The translations under genes were made by a program, and so were the position numbers. Source: JANSYL01 sp965229695 (GTDB lineage: Bacteria; Pseudomonadota; Alphaproteobacteria; Rhodobacterales; Rhodobacteraceae). From it: a stretch of DNA of 64,000 nucleotides. The notes under the pieces are model-generated. The model was not told the origin of the DNA, made no database searches, and saw only the letters and a program-made list of their open reading frames with translations. The stretch is from NCBI GenBank assembly GCA_965229695.1, contig OZ245921.1, positions 1,426,001 to 1,490,000 on the forward strand, read 5' to 3'. This document shows positions 52,597 through 60,654 of this stretch, in pieces; position 1 is the first letter of the stretch; every line of letters begins with the position of its first letter.

Positions 52597-53433
52597 ATGG
52601 CACAGGCAGCGCAGGCGCTTGACCTTGGATTTTGCCCCGCTGACCCTGATCGAGCGCGGCGGCTGACCAAAGCAGAGATCATGCAGTACAACACCTTTGG
52701 CTTTGTACAGCCCTTCGATGTGTTTGGGGCCGGTGAGATCGCGCGCACCCGCGCCTATTTCGACCGTCTGATGGCCGATTTGGGCGAGGCAGGCGCGTAC
52801 GGCATCAACTGTTATCAGGCGCGCATGGCGGGCATTTGGGATATCGCCACTGACCCGCGCATCCTGGATCTGGTGCAAGACATCATCGGCGAAAACATCG
52901 TCTGTTGGGCCAGTGCGATCCTGTCCAAACGGCCCAATGATCCCAAACAGGTTCCCTGGCACCAGGATGCGAGTTTCTGGTCGCTGAGCCCCGCACGCAC
53001 GGTTACGGTATGGCTTGCGATCGACGATGCGGATACTGAAAACTCGGCCATGCGCTTTATCCCCGGCAGCCATGACAGGGGAGAGATTCAGACCTCCAAC
53101 ATGGGGGCGGACAGTGTTTTTCACAAAGGCATCGCGGGTGCTGAACGTTATGGCGCGCCCTTCACCAATGCGCTCAAGGCCGGCCAGATCTCCATGCATG
53201 CCGATATGCTGGTGCATGGGTCCGAGGCAAATCGGTCAAATCGCCGCCGCTGCGGTCTGACCCTTCGCTATTGCCCGCCAGAGGTACAGATCACCGATCC
53301 CGAATGGGCACGCGGCGTCGAAGCCATTGTTGCTCGCGGCACTGATCGCTTTGGCCAGTGGCGGCACCATGCCCGGCCGGAAAATGATGACATCACGGCC
53401 ACGCAAAGCCCGCATGTCGTTGGCAATAACTAA
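52597..53433 (+). CDS. PhyH-family Fe(II)/2-oxoglutarate dioxygenase, first copy
   Basis: A 278-residue phytanoyl-CoA dioxygenase-family protein. Iron ligands are His122 and Asp124 in PWHQDASFW and His207 in DMLVHGSEANRSN; the 2-oxoglutarate Arg lies in NRRRCGLTLRY. The segment SAMRFIPGSHDRGE is typical of the fold. Such enzymes hydroxylate small molecules or cleave bonds oxidatively (2-aminoethylphosphonate, ectoine and others). GGGAGG lies nine bases upstream of the ATG. It opens the operon with the MBL-fold gene 17 bases later. Substrate unknown. Confidence 0.91.
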   Translation: MAQAAQALDLGFCPADPDRARRLTKAEIMQYNTFGFVQPFDVFGAGEIARTRAYFDRLMADLGEAGAYGINCYQARMAGIWDIATDPRILDLVQDIIGENIVCWASAILSKRPNDPKQVPWHQDASFWSLSPARTVTVWLAIDDADTENSAMRFIPGSHDRGEIQTSNMGADSVFHKGIAGAERYGAPFTNALKAGQISMHADMLVHGSEANRSNRRRCGLTLRYCPPEVQITDPEWARGVEAIVARGTDRFGQWRHHARPENDDITATQSPHVVGNN

Positions 53434-53450
53434 GGTCACGCGAGGAGCAG

Positions 53451-54131
53451 ATGGATATCACCTGGCTTGGCCACGCGGCTTTCAAATTGACCGACACATC
53501 CGGGTTTTCGGTGATCACTGATCCCTACACGCCGGAAGGCGTCGGCTATCCGCCGATCAAAGACAGCGCCGATCTGGTCATCATTTCATCGGACGATGAT
53601 GAGGCCCATTGCCGGGCCGATCTGATCGCTGGCACCCCAGCCGTGGTGAACGCGCTAACAGTGGCCCAAAGCGGCGGCCAAGCCGAAGCCGCTGGGCTTA
53701 CAGTGAGGGCCATTGAAGCGGCCGAATGGAAGCATCACCCCGAGCATGAGATACCGGGCCAGAACGGCATGTATCGATTTGAAATGGACAGCCTGAAAAT
53801 CGCGCATATGGGGGATGTGGGGAACCCGCTGACCCCAGCGCAGCAGGATTTCTTTGCGGACACCGATATCCTGCTCGCCTTGGCGGGCGGCTATCTGACC
53901 ATCGAATTGCCAGACCTGATGAAAATGATCCACCGGGTGCGCCCAAAGCTGGTGATCCCGATGCATTTTCGGACCCTGACTTACAAGCCACGCAATACGA
54001 TGTGGATTGAAAGCTTTTTGGCGCATTTCAAAGAGGAAGATGTGGATTTTGCGTGCGACCACACCGTGACCCTTGGACCCTCTGAGTTACCATCTGACAC
54101 GCGCGTCATGGTGCTGGACTACCTGAGGTAA
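53451..54131 (+). CDS. UlaG-like metallo-beta-lactamase-fold protein with degenerate metal site
   Basis: A 226-residue protein starting MDITWLGHAAFKLT, the usual opening of COG2220 (UlaG/YycJ-like) hydrolases. The expected HxHxDH motif after the third strand reads IISSDDDEAHC, lacking the first two His residues; later ligands could be His in IAHMGDVG and VIPMHFRTL. It may bind one metal or a different metal, or be non-hydrolytic. UlaG relatives open sugar-acid lactones, which would fit a sugar pathway. It lies between the PhyH gene and the binding-protein gene. Confidence 0.78.
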   Translation: MDITWLGHAAFKLTDTSGFSVITDPYTPEGVGYPPIKDSADLVIISSDDDEAHCRADLIAGTPAVVNALTVAQSGGQAEAAGLTVRAIEAAEWKHHPEHEIPGQNGMYRFEMDSLKIAHMGDVGNPLTPAQQDFFADTDILLALAGGYLTIELPDLMKMIHRVRPKLVIPMHFRTLTYKPRNTMWIESFLAHFKEEDVDFACDHTVTLGPSELPSDTRVMVLDYLR

Positions 54132-54235
54132 GGACGAACGAGACGAGATGATCTGGCAGGCAGTCACAGGCCAGCCGGGTTGAACAAGACCGCAGGACGC
54201 TGCGGCAGGTTGAAAACCCTAGGGAGGAAATTGGG

Positions 54236-55975
54236 ATGAAAACCACAACGAAGCTACTTCTAGCCTCGACCACGTTGGCGCTTGCGCTGACGGGTGCGGC
54301 CTCGGCGCAGGATGTGCCGCGCGAAGATACGGTCATTTTCGATCTCGACCGCACAATCCGCGATCCCGAGAACTTCAACTGGATGACCGATGGCACTGGC
54401 ATCCGCCGCATGCATGGCGCGCATCAGACGATGTGGGAACCGCTGTTCATCCTGAATTATGGCACCGGCGAACTGGACCCCTGGCTGGCTACAGATTTTT
54501 CGGCCAACGACGATTCAAGCGAGTTCACGATCACACTGCGCGAAGGAGTTACTTGGTCGGATGGGGAGGCCTTTGACGCCAACGATGTTGTCTTCACCGT
54601 CAACATGGCGCTGGAAAACGAGGAGTTGAACGCCCGCGAGGTGGCCACCCTGCGCGCGCAGGTGGCCTCGGTCGAAATGATGGATGACCACACGGTCACC
54701 TTCACGCTCAACAGCCCCAACCCGCGTTTCGTGGTCGAAAACTTCGGCGTCCGGATCTTCGGATCCTTCCTCATCATGCCGGAACACATTTGGTCCGCAG
54801 CGGACGATCCGGCAACCTTTACCTTCAACCCGCCGATTGGCACGGGGCCTTATGCCTTCACCTCTGCGGCCTCGAACCGGGCGATCTGGGATATCCGCGA
54901 CGGTTGGTGGGGCGCGGAAACCGGCTTCATGGATATGCCCGAACCGCAGCGCGTGGTGTTCCTAGAATCCGGTGGCGAAGAAAGCCGTGCCCAGTTGATG
55001 GCCACCAACCAGCTTGATGCCGCCCAGAACGTTTCGGTCGGCACGTTCGAAGCAATCCGCGCCCAGAATGCCGCTGTGACGGCCTGGTACGACGACTACC
55101 CCTATGCGGCCGCTGACCCCTGCGCACGCCAGTTGGAAATCAACACAACCATCGCGCCCTGGGACAACGCCAACATGCGTCTGGCGGTCAACCATATCAT
55201 CGACCGCACGCAGATCGTGAACATTGCGGTTGAAGGTGCAACTGTGCCGTCGCGCACGATGTTTGCTGACTACGGTTCCATGGCGCCCTTCATTGACGCC
55301 GTGATCGAGGCTGGCCACGGCCTGTCGGCGCAGGCGGATGTAGCGGCTGGCCAGGCGCTGATTGAGGCCGAAGGTTGGGCGCGCAACGGTGACTATTATG
55401 AGAAAGATGGCGAAACGCTTGCAGTGTCGATCCATGTGAACTCGGCCTCAACCGAATACACGCGCACTATCGATATGATCGTCGAACAGCTTCAGCGCGC
55501 GGGGATCGATGCGCGGGCGCTTCCGGTCGAAAACTCAGTCTTCTGGGGTGAAGTTCTACCCTTCGGCTCTTACGAGATGTCCTATTCCTGGCTGTCCTGT
55601 GGGTCGGTGAACGAGCCTTGGGCGTCGATGGGCCGGTACACGGTGGCGGATGTTGTGCCGGTCGGCGAACGGTCGCCGGGCTTTAACAACACCGCGCGCT
55701 GGGACAGCGAATCCGCCGTATCCTATTCGGCCATCGTTGATCAGATGGAAGGAATGGCGCTTGGCGATCCGGCGATCCCAGGCATGGTGGCAGATGCCTA
55801 TCAGTATATGGCCGCTGAAATGCCGTTCATCCCTCTGGTCCAGTCGGCCAAGCTTTTGCCGATGAACACCACCTATTGGGAAGGCTGGCCCTCGGCTGAG
55901 AACTATTTCAACCACCCGTTCCACTGGTGGAATTCTGGTCACCAGATCATCCACGCATTGGAACGCGCGGAGTAA
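54236..55975 (+). CDS. Dpp/Opp-type ABC transporter solute-binding protein
   Basis: A 579-residue periplasmic binding protein of family SBP_bac_5. The signal peptide is LLLASTTLALALTGAASAQ; the body contains PLFILNYGTGELDPWLATDF, TLREGVTWSDGEAFDANDVVF and PIGTGPYAF. Homologues bind di/oligopeptides, nickel or oligosaccharides; the GH38 gene in this operon favours a glycoside. A strong GGGAGGAAA lies ahead of the ATG. It is followed by a 7-bp stem-loop before the second PhyH gene. Confidence 0.94.
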   Translation: MKTTTKLLLASTTLALALTGAASAQDVPREDTVIFDLDRTIRDPENFNWMTDGTGIRRMHGAHQTMWEPLFILNYGTGELDPWLATDFSANDDSSEFTITLREGVTWSDGEAFDANDVVFTVNMALENEELNAREVATLRAQVASVEMMDDHTVTFTLNSPNPRFVVENFGVRIFGSFLIMPEHIWSAADDPATFTFNPPIGTGPYAFTSAASNRAIWDIRDGWWGAETGFMDMPEPQRVVFLESGGEESRAQLMATNQLDAAQNVSVGTFEAIRAQNAAVTAWYDDYPYAAADPCARQLEINTTIAPWDNANMRLAVNHIIDRTQIVNIAVEGATVPSRTMFADYGSMAPFIDAVIEAGHGLSAQADVAAGQALIEAEGWARNGDYYEKDGETLAVSIHVNSASTEYTRTIDMIVEQLQRAGIDARALPVENSVFWGEVLPFGSYEMSYSWLSCGSVNEPWASMGRYTVADVVPVGERSPGFNNTARWDSESAVSYSAIVDQMEGMALGDPAIPGMVADAYQYMAAEMPFIPLVQSAKLLPMNTTYWEGWPSAENYFNHPFHWWNSGHQIIHALERAE

Positions 55976-56048
55976 GGTTCCTCCCTGACGTATCGCCGTC
56001 CTGGTCAACGGGTCGGGGTCTTGCTGCTCCAACCCTCCGGCCCTCAGA

Positions 56049-56070
56049 CGGGGCGTACTCCCTCGCCCCG
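56049..56070 (+). other. Stem-loop after the binding-protein gene
   Basis: CGGGGCG (56049-56055) pairs with CGCCCCG (56064-56070) across eight bases, without a following T-run. Like the hairpin after tctC, it sits right after a periplasmic binding-protein gene and may raise its transcript over the downstream genes. Confidence 0.42.
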
Positions 56071-56097
56071 CCTCACCTAGCATGAAGGTTCAGACTA

Positions 56098-56865
56098 ATG
56101 TCTGACATCAAAGATTTCTTTCAGGAAAACGGTTACTACCACGCCAAGGCCGTGTTTGAGCCCGATGACGTCGCCGCGTTGGAGAGGGATTTTGACGGGA
56201 TCGTCCTGCAATTGACCACAAGTGGCGAGGTTGTTGATGCCACATGGGATGGCGGCGAAACCGATAAGATCGCTCGCAGCGGCGATGTCATCCTGCACAC
56301 CCATAATGTACAGAAATACTCGCGGACCTGGCTCAACGCATTCCTGAACCCGCGCTTTCTGGACATTGCCGAGCAAATCCTTGGCCAGGATATTATCTTG
56401 CACCATTCCAAGCTGTTCCAAAAACCATCGGAAAACGGCTCGCCCTTCCCGATGCATCAGGATTGGCCCTATTTCCCGACCCTCAATGACAGCATGATCG
56501 CGGGCATCATCCATGTCAGCGACGCCACGGATCAGATGGGCTGCCTGCGGGTTTTCCCGGGCTCCCACAAACTGGGCCGCATCGAGGGCGCAGATGGCCG
56601 ACGGCAAAATGATGTGATCGACCGCCATCCGATTTCCGAGGCGATGCCGGTGGAATGCAAGGCCGGTGATGTCGTGTTCTTTCACTACTTCACGCTGCAT
56701 GGCTCAATGCCCAACCGCTCGAATACGACGCGCAAGACGGTGCTTTGCCAGCTTTATGAAGGCCACGACCGGATCGAAGAGGGCAACCAGCATCCAGATG
56801 AACGGATGGTGCTGCGCGGCTGGAACCACACAATTTCCCGCCACGCGGCGGGACAGGCAGCCTAG
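56098..56865 (+). CDS. PhyH-family Fe(II)/2-oxoglutarate dioxygenase, second copy
   Basis: A 255-residue PhyH-family protein distinct from the first copy. Iron ligands are His120 and Asp122 in PMHQDWPYFP and His201 in TLHGSMPNRSN, with the co-substrate Arg in TTRKTVLCQLY and CLRVFPGSHKLGR in the middle. It begins at the N-terminal DFFQENGYYH motif. The position between the binding protein and the permeases is unusual and ties this oxygenase to the transported substrate. The two PhyH proteins share only the family pattern and probably catalyse different steps. Confidence 0.91.
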   Translation: MSDIKDFFQENGYYHAKAVFEPDDVAALERDFDGIVLQLTTSGEVVDATWDGGETDKIARSGDVILHTHNVQKYSRTWLNAFLNPRFLDIAEQILGQDIILHHSKLFQKPSENGSPFPMHQDWPYFPTLNDSMIAGIIHVSDATDQMGCLRVFPGSHKLGRIEGADGRRQNDVIDRHPISEAMPVECKAGDVVFFHYFTLHGSMPNRSNTTRKTVLCQLYEGHDRIEEGNQHPDERMVLRGWNHTISRHAAGQAA

Positions 56866-56933
56866 GGCGCACAAGACATCGGAACGGGACGGCCCCAAAG
56901 AGGCCGCCCGGACGACAGAACGGGAGGAGACAG

Positions 56934-57941
56934 ATGGGACGGATCCCGCTGAGTTACTTGATCAACCGGCTTTTGACGCTGTTTCTGACCGTGTTCGTCG
57001 CCGCTACGCTGATTTGGATTATTCCACGCCTGTCACCCATCGATCCGGTCGATGTCATGCTGGGCCGTATGGCGGCCGGTGGCGGCTCCATCGAAAACTC
57101 GGACGCGATCCTTCAGCAATTGCGCGAAAGCTTCGGCCTCGATGAGCCGCTGATCGTGCAATACATGCTGTATATCTGGAACTCGCTGACCTTTGACTTC
57201 GGTATATCGACCGCCAGTTTCCCGACGCCGGTTGCCCAACTGATCGGCACGGCCCTGCCCTGGACCTTGGGGCTGATGTTGATCTCGCTGATCATTACCT
57301 TCCTGATCGGCAATTTGCTGGGCGCGCTGATGGTTTGGGAAAACACGCCGCGCCTATGGAAGGTTGCAATCCCCTCCGCCATGGTCTTCACCGCGATCCC
57401 GCCGCTGCTGTCAGGGCTCCTGTTGATGTACGTCTTTGCGACGCAGCTGGGTTGGTTCCCATTGACCGGGGCCTATGGCCTGAATGTCGAGCCGGGATGG
57501 ACAGGCGATTTCATCGCGTCGGTCCTTTATCACGGGTTCCTGCCGGCGCTCTCAATTGTGATCGTGACCTTTGGCTTCTGGGCTCTGGGCATGCGCGGGC
57601 TGATGATCACCGTCCAGGGCGAGGATTATTCGGTTCTGGCCAAGGCCAAAGGCCTGCGCCCACGTTACATTCTCTACCGCTACATGATCCGAAACGCGAT
57701 CTTGCCCCAGGTGACAGCCTTTGCGCTGCAAATTGGTGGGCTGGTCGCGGGGCAGGTGCTGGTCGAACGCATCTTTGCCTATCCCGGCATGGGCAAACTG
57801 CTTTACGATGCGATCCTCGATCAGGATTTCCCGGTCATTCAGGGCGTAAGCTTTGTGATCATCCTGATGACCGCCTTGGCCGTGTTTCTTGTCGATCTGA
57901 TCTATCCGCTGATTGACCCCCGCATTCGGCACGAGAGGTAA
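56934..57941 (+). CDS. ABC transporter permease, DppB type
   Basis: A 335-residue permease. The N-terminal helix (LLTLFLTVFVAATLIWIIPR) precedes a periplasmic region and the core of five helices. The cytoplasmic EAA-loop contact for the ATPase appears as VLAKAKGLRPRYILYRYMIRNA. It forms the channel with the next gene, which starts seven bases on. GGGAGGAG lies before the ATG. Confidence 0.94.
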   Translation: MGRIPLSYLINRLLTLFLTVFVAATLIWIIPRLSPIDPVDVMLGRMAAGGGSIENSDAILQQLRESFGLDEPLIVQYMLYIWNSLTFDFGISTASFPTPVAQLIGTALPWTLGLMLISLIITFLIGNLLGALMVWENTPRLWKVAIPSAMVFTAIPPLLSGLLLMYVFATQLGWFPLTGAYGLNVEPGWTGDFIASVLYHGFLPALSIVIVTFGFWALGMRGLMITVQGEDYSVLAKAKGLRPRYILYRYMIRNAILPQVTAFALQIGGLVAGQVLVERIFAYPGMGKLLYDAILDQDFPVIQGVSFVIILMTALAVFLVDLIYPLIDPRIRHER

Positions 57942-57947
57942 GCTGAC

Positions 57948-58910
57948 ATGGTCGATCCATCGTCTGAACCGCAAGCCGCCGCGCCTGAAACCGCCGCCCC
58001 CGATACCAGCGGGCTAACCAAAGCGCAGCTTCGTCGCATGCGCCGCTTCGACAATCCATGGCTAAACCCCAAGCTGATCTGGGGCGTGGGCCTGTTACTG
58101 GGGATCGTGCTGCTGGGCATTCTTGGGCGTCTCTTCTGGGACACCGATCTTGTGTTCACCGGCTCGGGCATGCCACGCCAAGGCCCCGTTGGGGTAGAGA
58201 ACATCCGGGGTCAGGTCGGAACCTGGGCCCACCCGCTTGGCACCGATGTGTCGGGCAAAGATATCCTGGCACTGCTGATCGTCGGGGCACCCAATTCGCT
58301 TTTCGTTGGGATGCTGGCCTCCATCGTCGGCATGTCGGTTGGTATCTGCTTGGGCTTTACCGCGGGCTTCGTTGGAGGGCGCACCGATGACGTGATCCGC
58401 GTTGGGTCGGATGTGATGATCACGATCCCGCCGCTTCTGATCCTGGTGGTGTTCCAAGCGGCTTATGGCGATATCACCTTGACCATGATGGCCTTGCTGA
58501 TTGCCGCGTTTGTCTGGCAATCACCCACGCGCCTTATCCGGGCGCAGGTGCTGTCGATGCGTGAATCCGGTTATGTTCAGATGGCCCGCTTATCTGGGGC
58601 ATCGACGGCGCATATCATGTTCCGCGAGATGCTACCGAACCTGGTGCCGTATCTGTTTGGCTCATTCATCGCGAATGTCACCACCTCCATCGTCACGGCG
58701 GTGGGGCTTGAGGTGCTTGGCCTTGGCCCCCAGCGCGTGCCAACGCTTGGGCGGGTTATCTATGACGCGATCAATTCGGGCGCGCTAATCCAAAACCTGT
58801 GGTGGTGGTGGGGCATCCCTACGGTGCTGCTGGCGGTGATGTTCGTGGGGCTGTTGTTGATCAACCTGGGCCTCGATGAAGTGTCGAACCCCAGACTGCG
58901 GAGGTTGTGA
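57948..58910 (+). CDS. ABC transporter permease, DppC type
   Basis: A 320-residue permease. A cytoplasmic Ala/Pro-rich N-terminal tail leads to the first helix (LIWGVGLLLGIVLLGILGRL); the typical DppC segment HPLGTDVSGKDILALLIVGA follows and the ATPase-contact loop is YVQMARLSGASTAHIMFREM. It pairs with the preceding DppB-like subunit. The ATPase gene begins three bases after its stop. Confidence 0.94.
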   Translation: MVDPSSEPQAAAPETAAPDTSGLTKAQLRRMRRFDNPWLNPKLIWGVGLLLGIVLLGILGRLFWDTDLVFTGSGMPRQGPVGVENIRGQVGTWAHPLGTDVSGKDILALLIVGAPNSLFVGMLASIVGMSVGICLGFTAGFVGGRTDDVIRVGSDVMITIPPLLILVVFQAAYGDITLTMMALLIAAFVWQSPTRLIRAQVLSMRESGYVQMARLSGASTAHIMFREMLPNLVPYLFGSFIANVTTSIVTAVGLEVLGLGPQRVPTLGRVIYDAINSGALIQNLWWWWGIPTVLLAVMFVGLLLINLGLDEVSNPRLRRL

Positions 58911-58913
58911 TCC

Positions 58914-60650
58914 ATGACCGTGCTCGACATCAAAAACGTCTCTATCGACTTCCCTACCTCCAAAGGCGTGGTCCATGCGGTGACCGACGTCACCCTATCG
59001 GTGCCGCAAGGTCGACGCATCGGGTTCATCGGCGAAAGCGGGTCTGGCAAAACCACCACCGCGCTGGCGGCGATGCGCATGCTGGCCTCCCCCGGCTTCG
59101 TTAGCCAAGGGGAGATCCACCTCCACTCGCTGGGCAAGACCGACATCCTCAAACTCAACGAAGAAGAGATGCGCCGCGTCCGCCTGCGCAAGATCGCCTA
59201 TATTCCGCAAGGTGCGATGAACTCACTCAACCCGGTGATGCGAATCGAACACCAGATCTGGGATGGCATCATCGCCCATGAAGGTGCGGTGACCCAGATT
59301 GAGCTACAGCGCAGGTCGGATGTGGCGTTGCAGGGTGTCGGGCTGGACGCCAGCATTGTCGGGCGGCTTTATCCGCATGAGCTGTCGGGAGGGATGAAGC
59401 AACGGGTTTGCATCGCCATTGGCGTGTGCCTTGACCCCGACCTGATCATCGCGGATGAGCCCACAAGCGCGCTTGACGTGATCACGCAGCGCCACGTCAT
59501 GCAAACCCTGCGCGCGGTGCAGGCCAAGATTGGCGCCGGCCTAATCTTGATCGGCCATGATATGGGCCTGATGGCGCAGTCGGTCGATGACATCGCAGTG
59601 CTGAAAAAGGGGCAATTGGTCGAATTCGGTCCCACGAAGCAGATCATTGAAACCCCGCAACACCCCTACACAAAGGAGCTGATTTCTTCTGTGCCCTTGG
59701 TGGGCGGCGAAAGCTTCCTTGCACCTGCTGCGGTTGCTGACGCACCGACCGAGCCTGCGGCCACACCGCTCTTGGAGCTGAAGGGCGTGTCCAAAACCTA
59801 TGGCGCGGTCACCGCGCTGCATCCGATGAGCTTCCGCCTCGACGGAACTACACCGCAGATCATTTCGATCGTTGGTCAATCGGGCTCGGGCAAATCCACG
59901 ATGGGCAGTCTGATGCTTGGGTTTAACCCGCCCTCAACGGGCGAAGTGTTGTTCAAAGGGCAAGATGTCTATCGTCAATCCGCCGCTGAAAAGCTTGCCT
60001 TCCGCAAGGATGTACAAGCGGTTTTCCAAGACCCTTACGCCTGTTTCAACCCGTTCTACCGGGTCAATCATTCCTTGCGTTTTCCGTTTGAGCGCTTCGG
60101 TCTCAGCGAAGGCGTAGATCACACGCGGCACGTGATGGAGGAGGCCTGCCGCGCCGTGGGCCTAGCCCCAGAAACCGTGCTTGGCCGCTATCCGCACCAG
60201 TTATCGGGCGGTCAACGCCAACGCCTGATCGTCGCCCGCGCGCTGATGTTGTCGCCAAAGCTGTTGGTGGCGGATGAGCCGGTTTCGATGGTCGATGCCA
60301 GCCTGCGGGCGACGATCCTCAAGAACATCTATGACCTGAAAGAACGGCACGGGATCTCGATCCTTTACATCACCCATGATCTGGCCACGGCCTATCATGT
60401 CAGCGACTATGTGATGGTGCTTTATAAGGGGCATGTTGTGGAGGCTGGCCCGCCGAAAGAAGTGATCGGCGATCCCCAGCACGCCTACACGCGGCTTTTG
60501 ATCGACTCGATCCCCTGGCCCGAACTGGATCGCGACTGGGGTTCGGCCGAAGAGGCCAGCGCCGCCCTTGAACGCCTGGCCGAGGTTGAGCGGCATCCAC
60601 ACACCGTCTATCGCGGCACCGTGCCGGGCTTTGACTTGAGCCAAGGCTAG
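58914..60650 (+). CDS. Fused double ABC ATPase (DppD-DppF type)
   Basis: A 578-residue protein with two complete nucleotide-binding domains. Domain 1 has GESGSGKTTTA (Walker A, about residue 40), LSGGMKQR and IIADEPTSALD; domain 2 has GQSGSGKSTMG (about residue 325), LSGGQRQR and LVADEPVSMVD. Each is followed by the oligopeptide-transporter C-terminal region (FGPTKQIIETPQHPYTKELI; AGPPKEVIGDPQHAYTRLLI). It powers import through the two permeases. GH38 follows four bases later. Confidence 0.95.
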   Translation: MTVLDIKNVSIDFPTSKGVVHAVTDVTLSVPQGRRIGFIGESGSGKTTTALAAMRMLASPGFVSQGEIHLHSLGKTDILKLNEEEMRRVRLRKIAYIPQGAMNSLNPVMRIEHQIWDGIIAHEGAVTQIELQRRSDVALQGVGLDASIVGRLYPHELSGGMKQRVCIAIGVCLDPDLIIADEPTSALDVITQRHVMQTLRAVQAKIGAGLILIGHDMGLMAQSVDDIAVLKKGQLVEFGPTKQIIETPQHPYTKELISSVPLVGGESFLAPAAVADAPTEPAATPLLELKGVSKTYGAVTALHPMSFRLDGTTPQIISIVGQSGSGKSTMGSLMLGFNPPSTGEVLFKGQDVYRQSAAEKLAFRKDVQAVFQDPYACFNPFYRVNHSLRFPFERFGLSEGVDHTRHVMEEACRAVGLAPETVLGRYPHQLSGGQRQRLIVARALMLSPKLLVADEPVSMVDASLRATILKNIYDLKERHGISILYITHDLATAYHVSDYVMVLYKGHVVEAGPPKEVIGDPQHAYTRLLIDSIPWPELDRDWGSAEEASAALERLAEVERHPHTVYRGTVPGFDLSQG

Positions 60651-60654
60651 GCCA

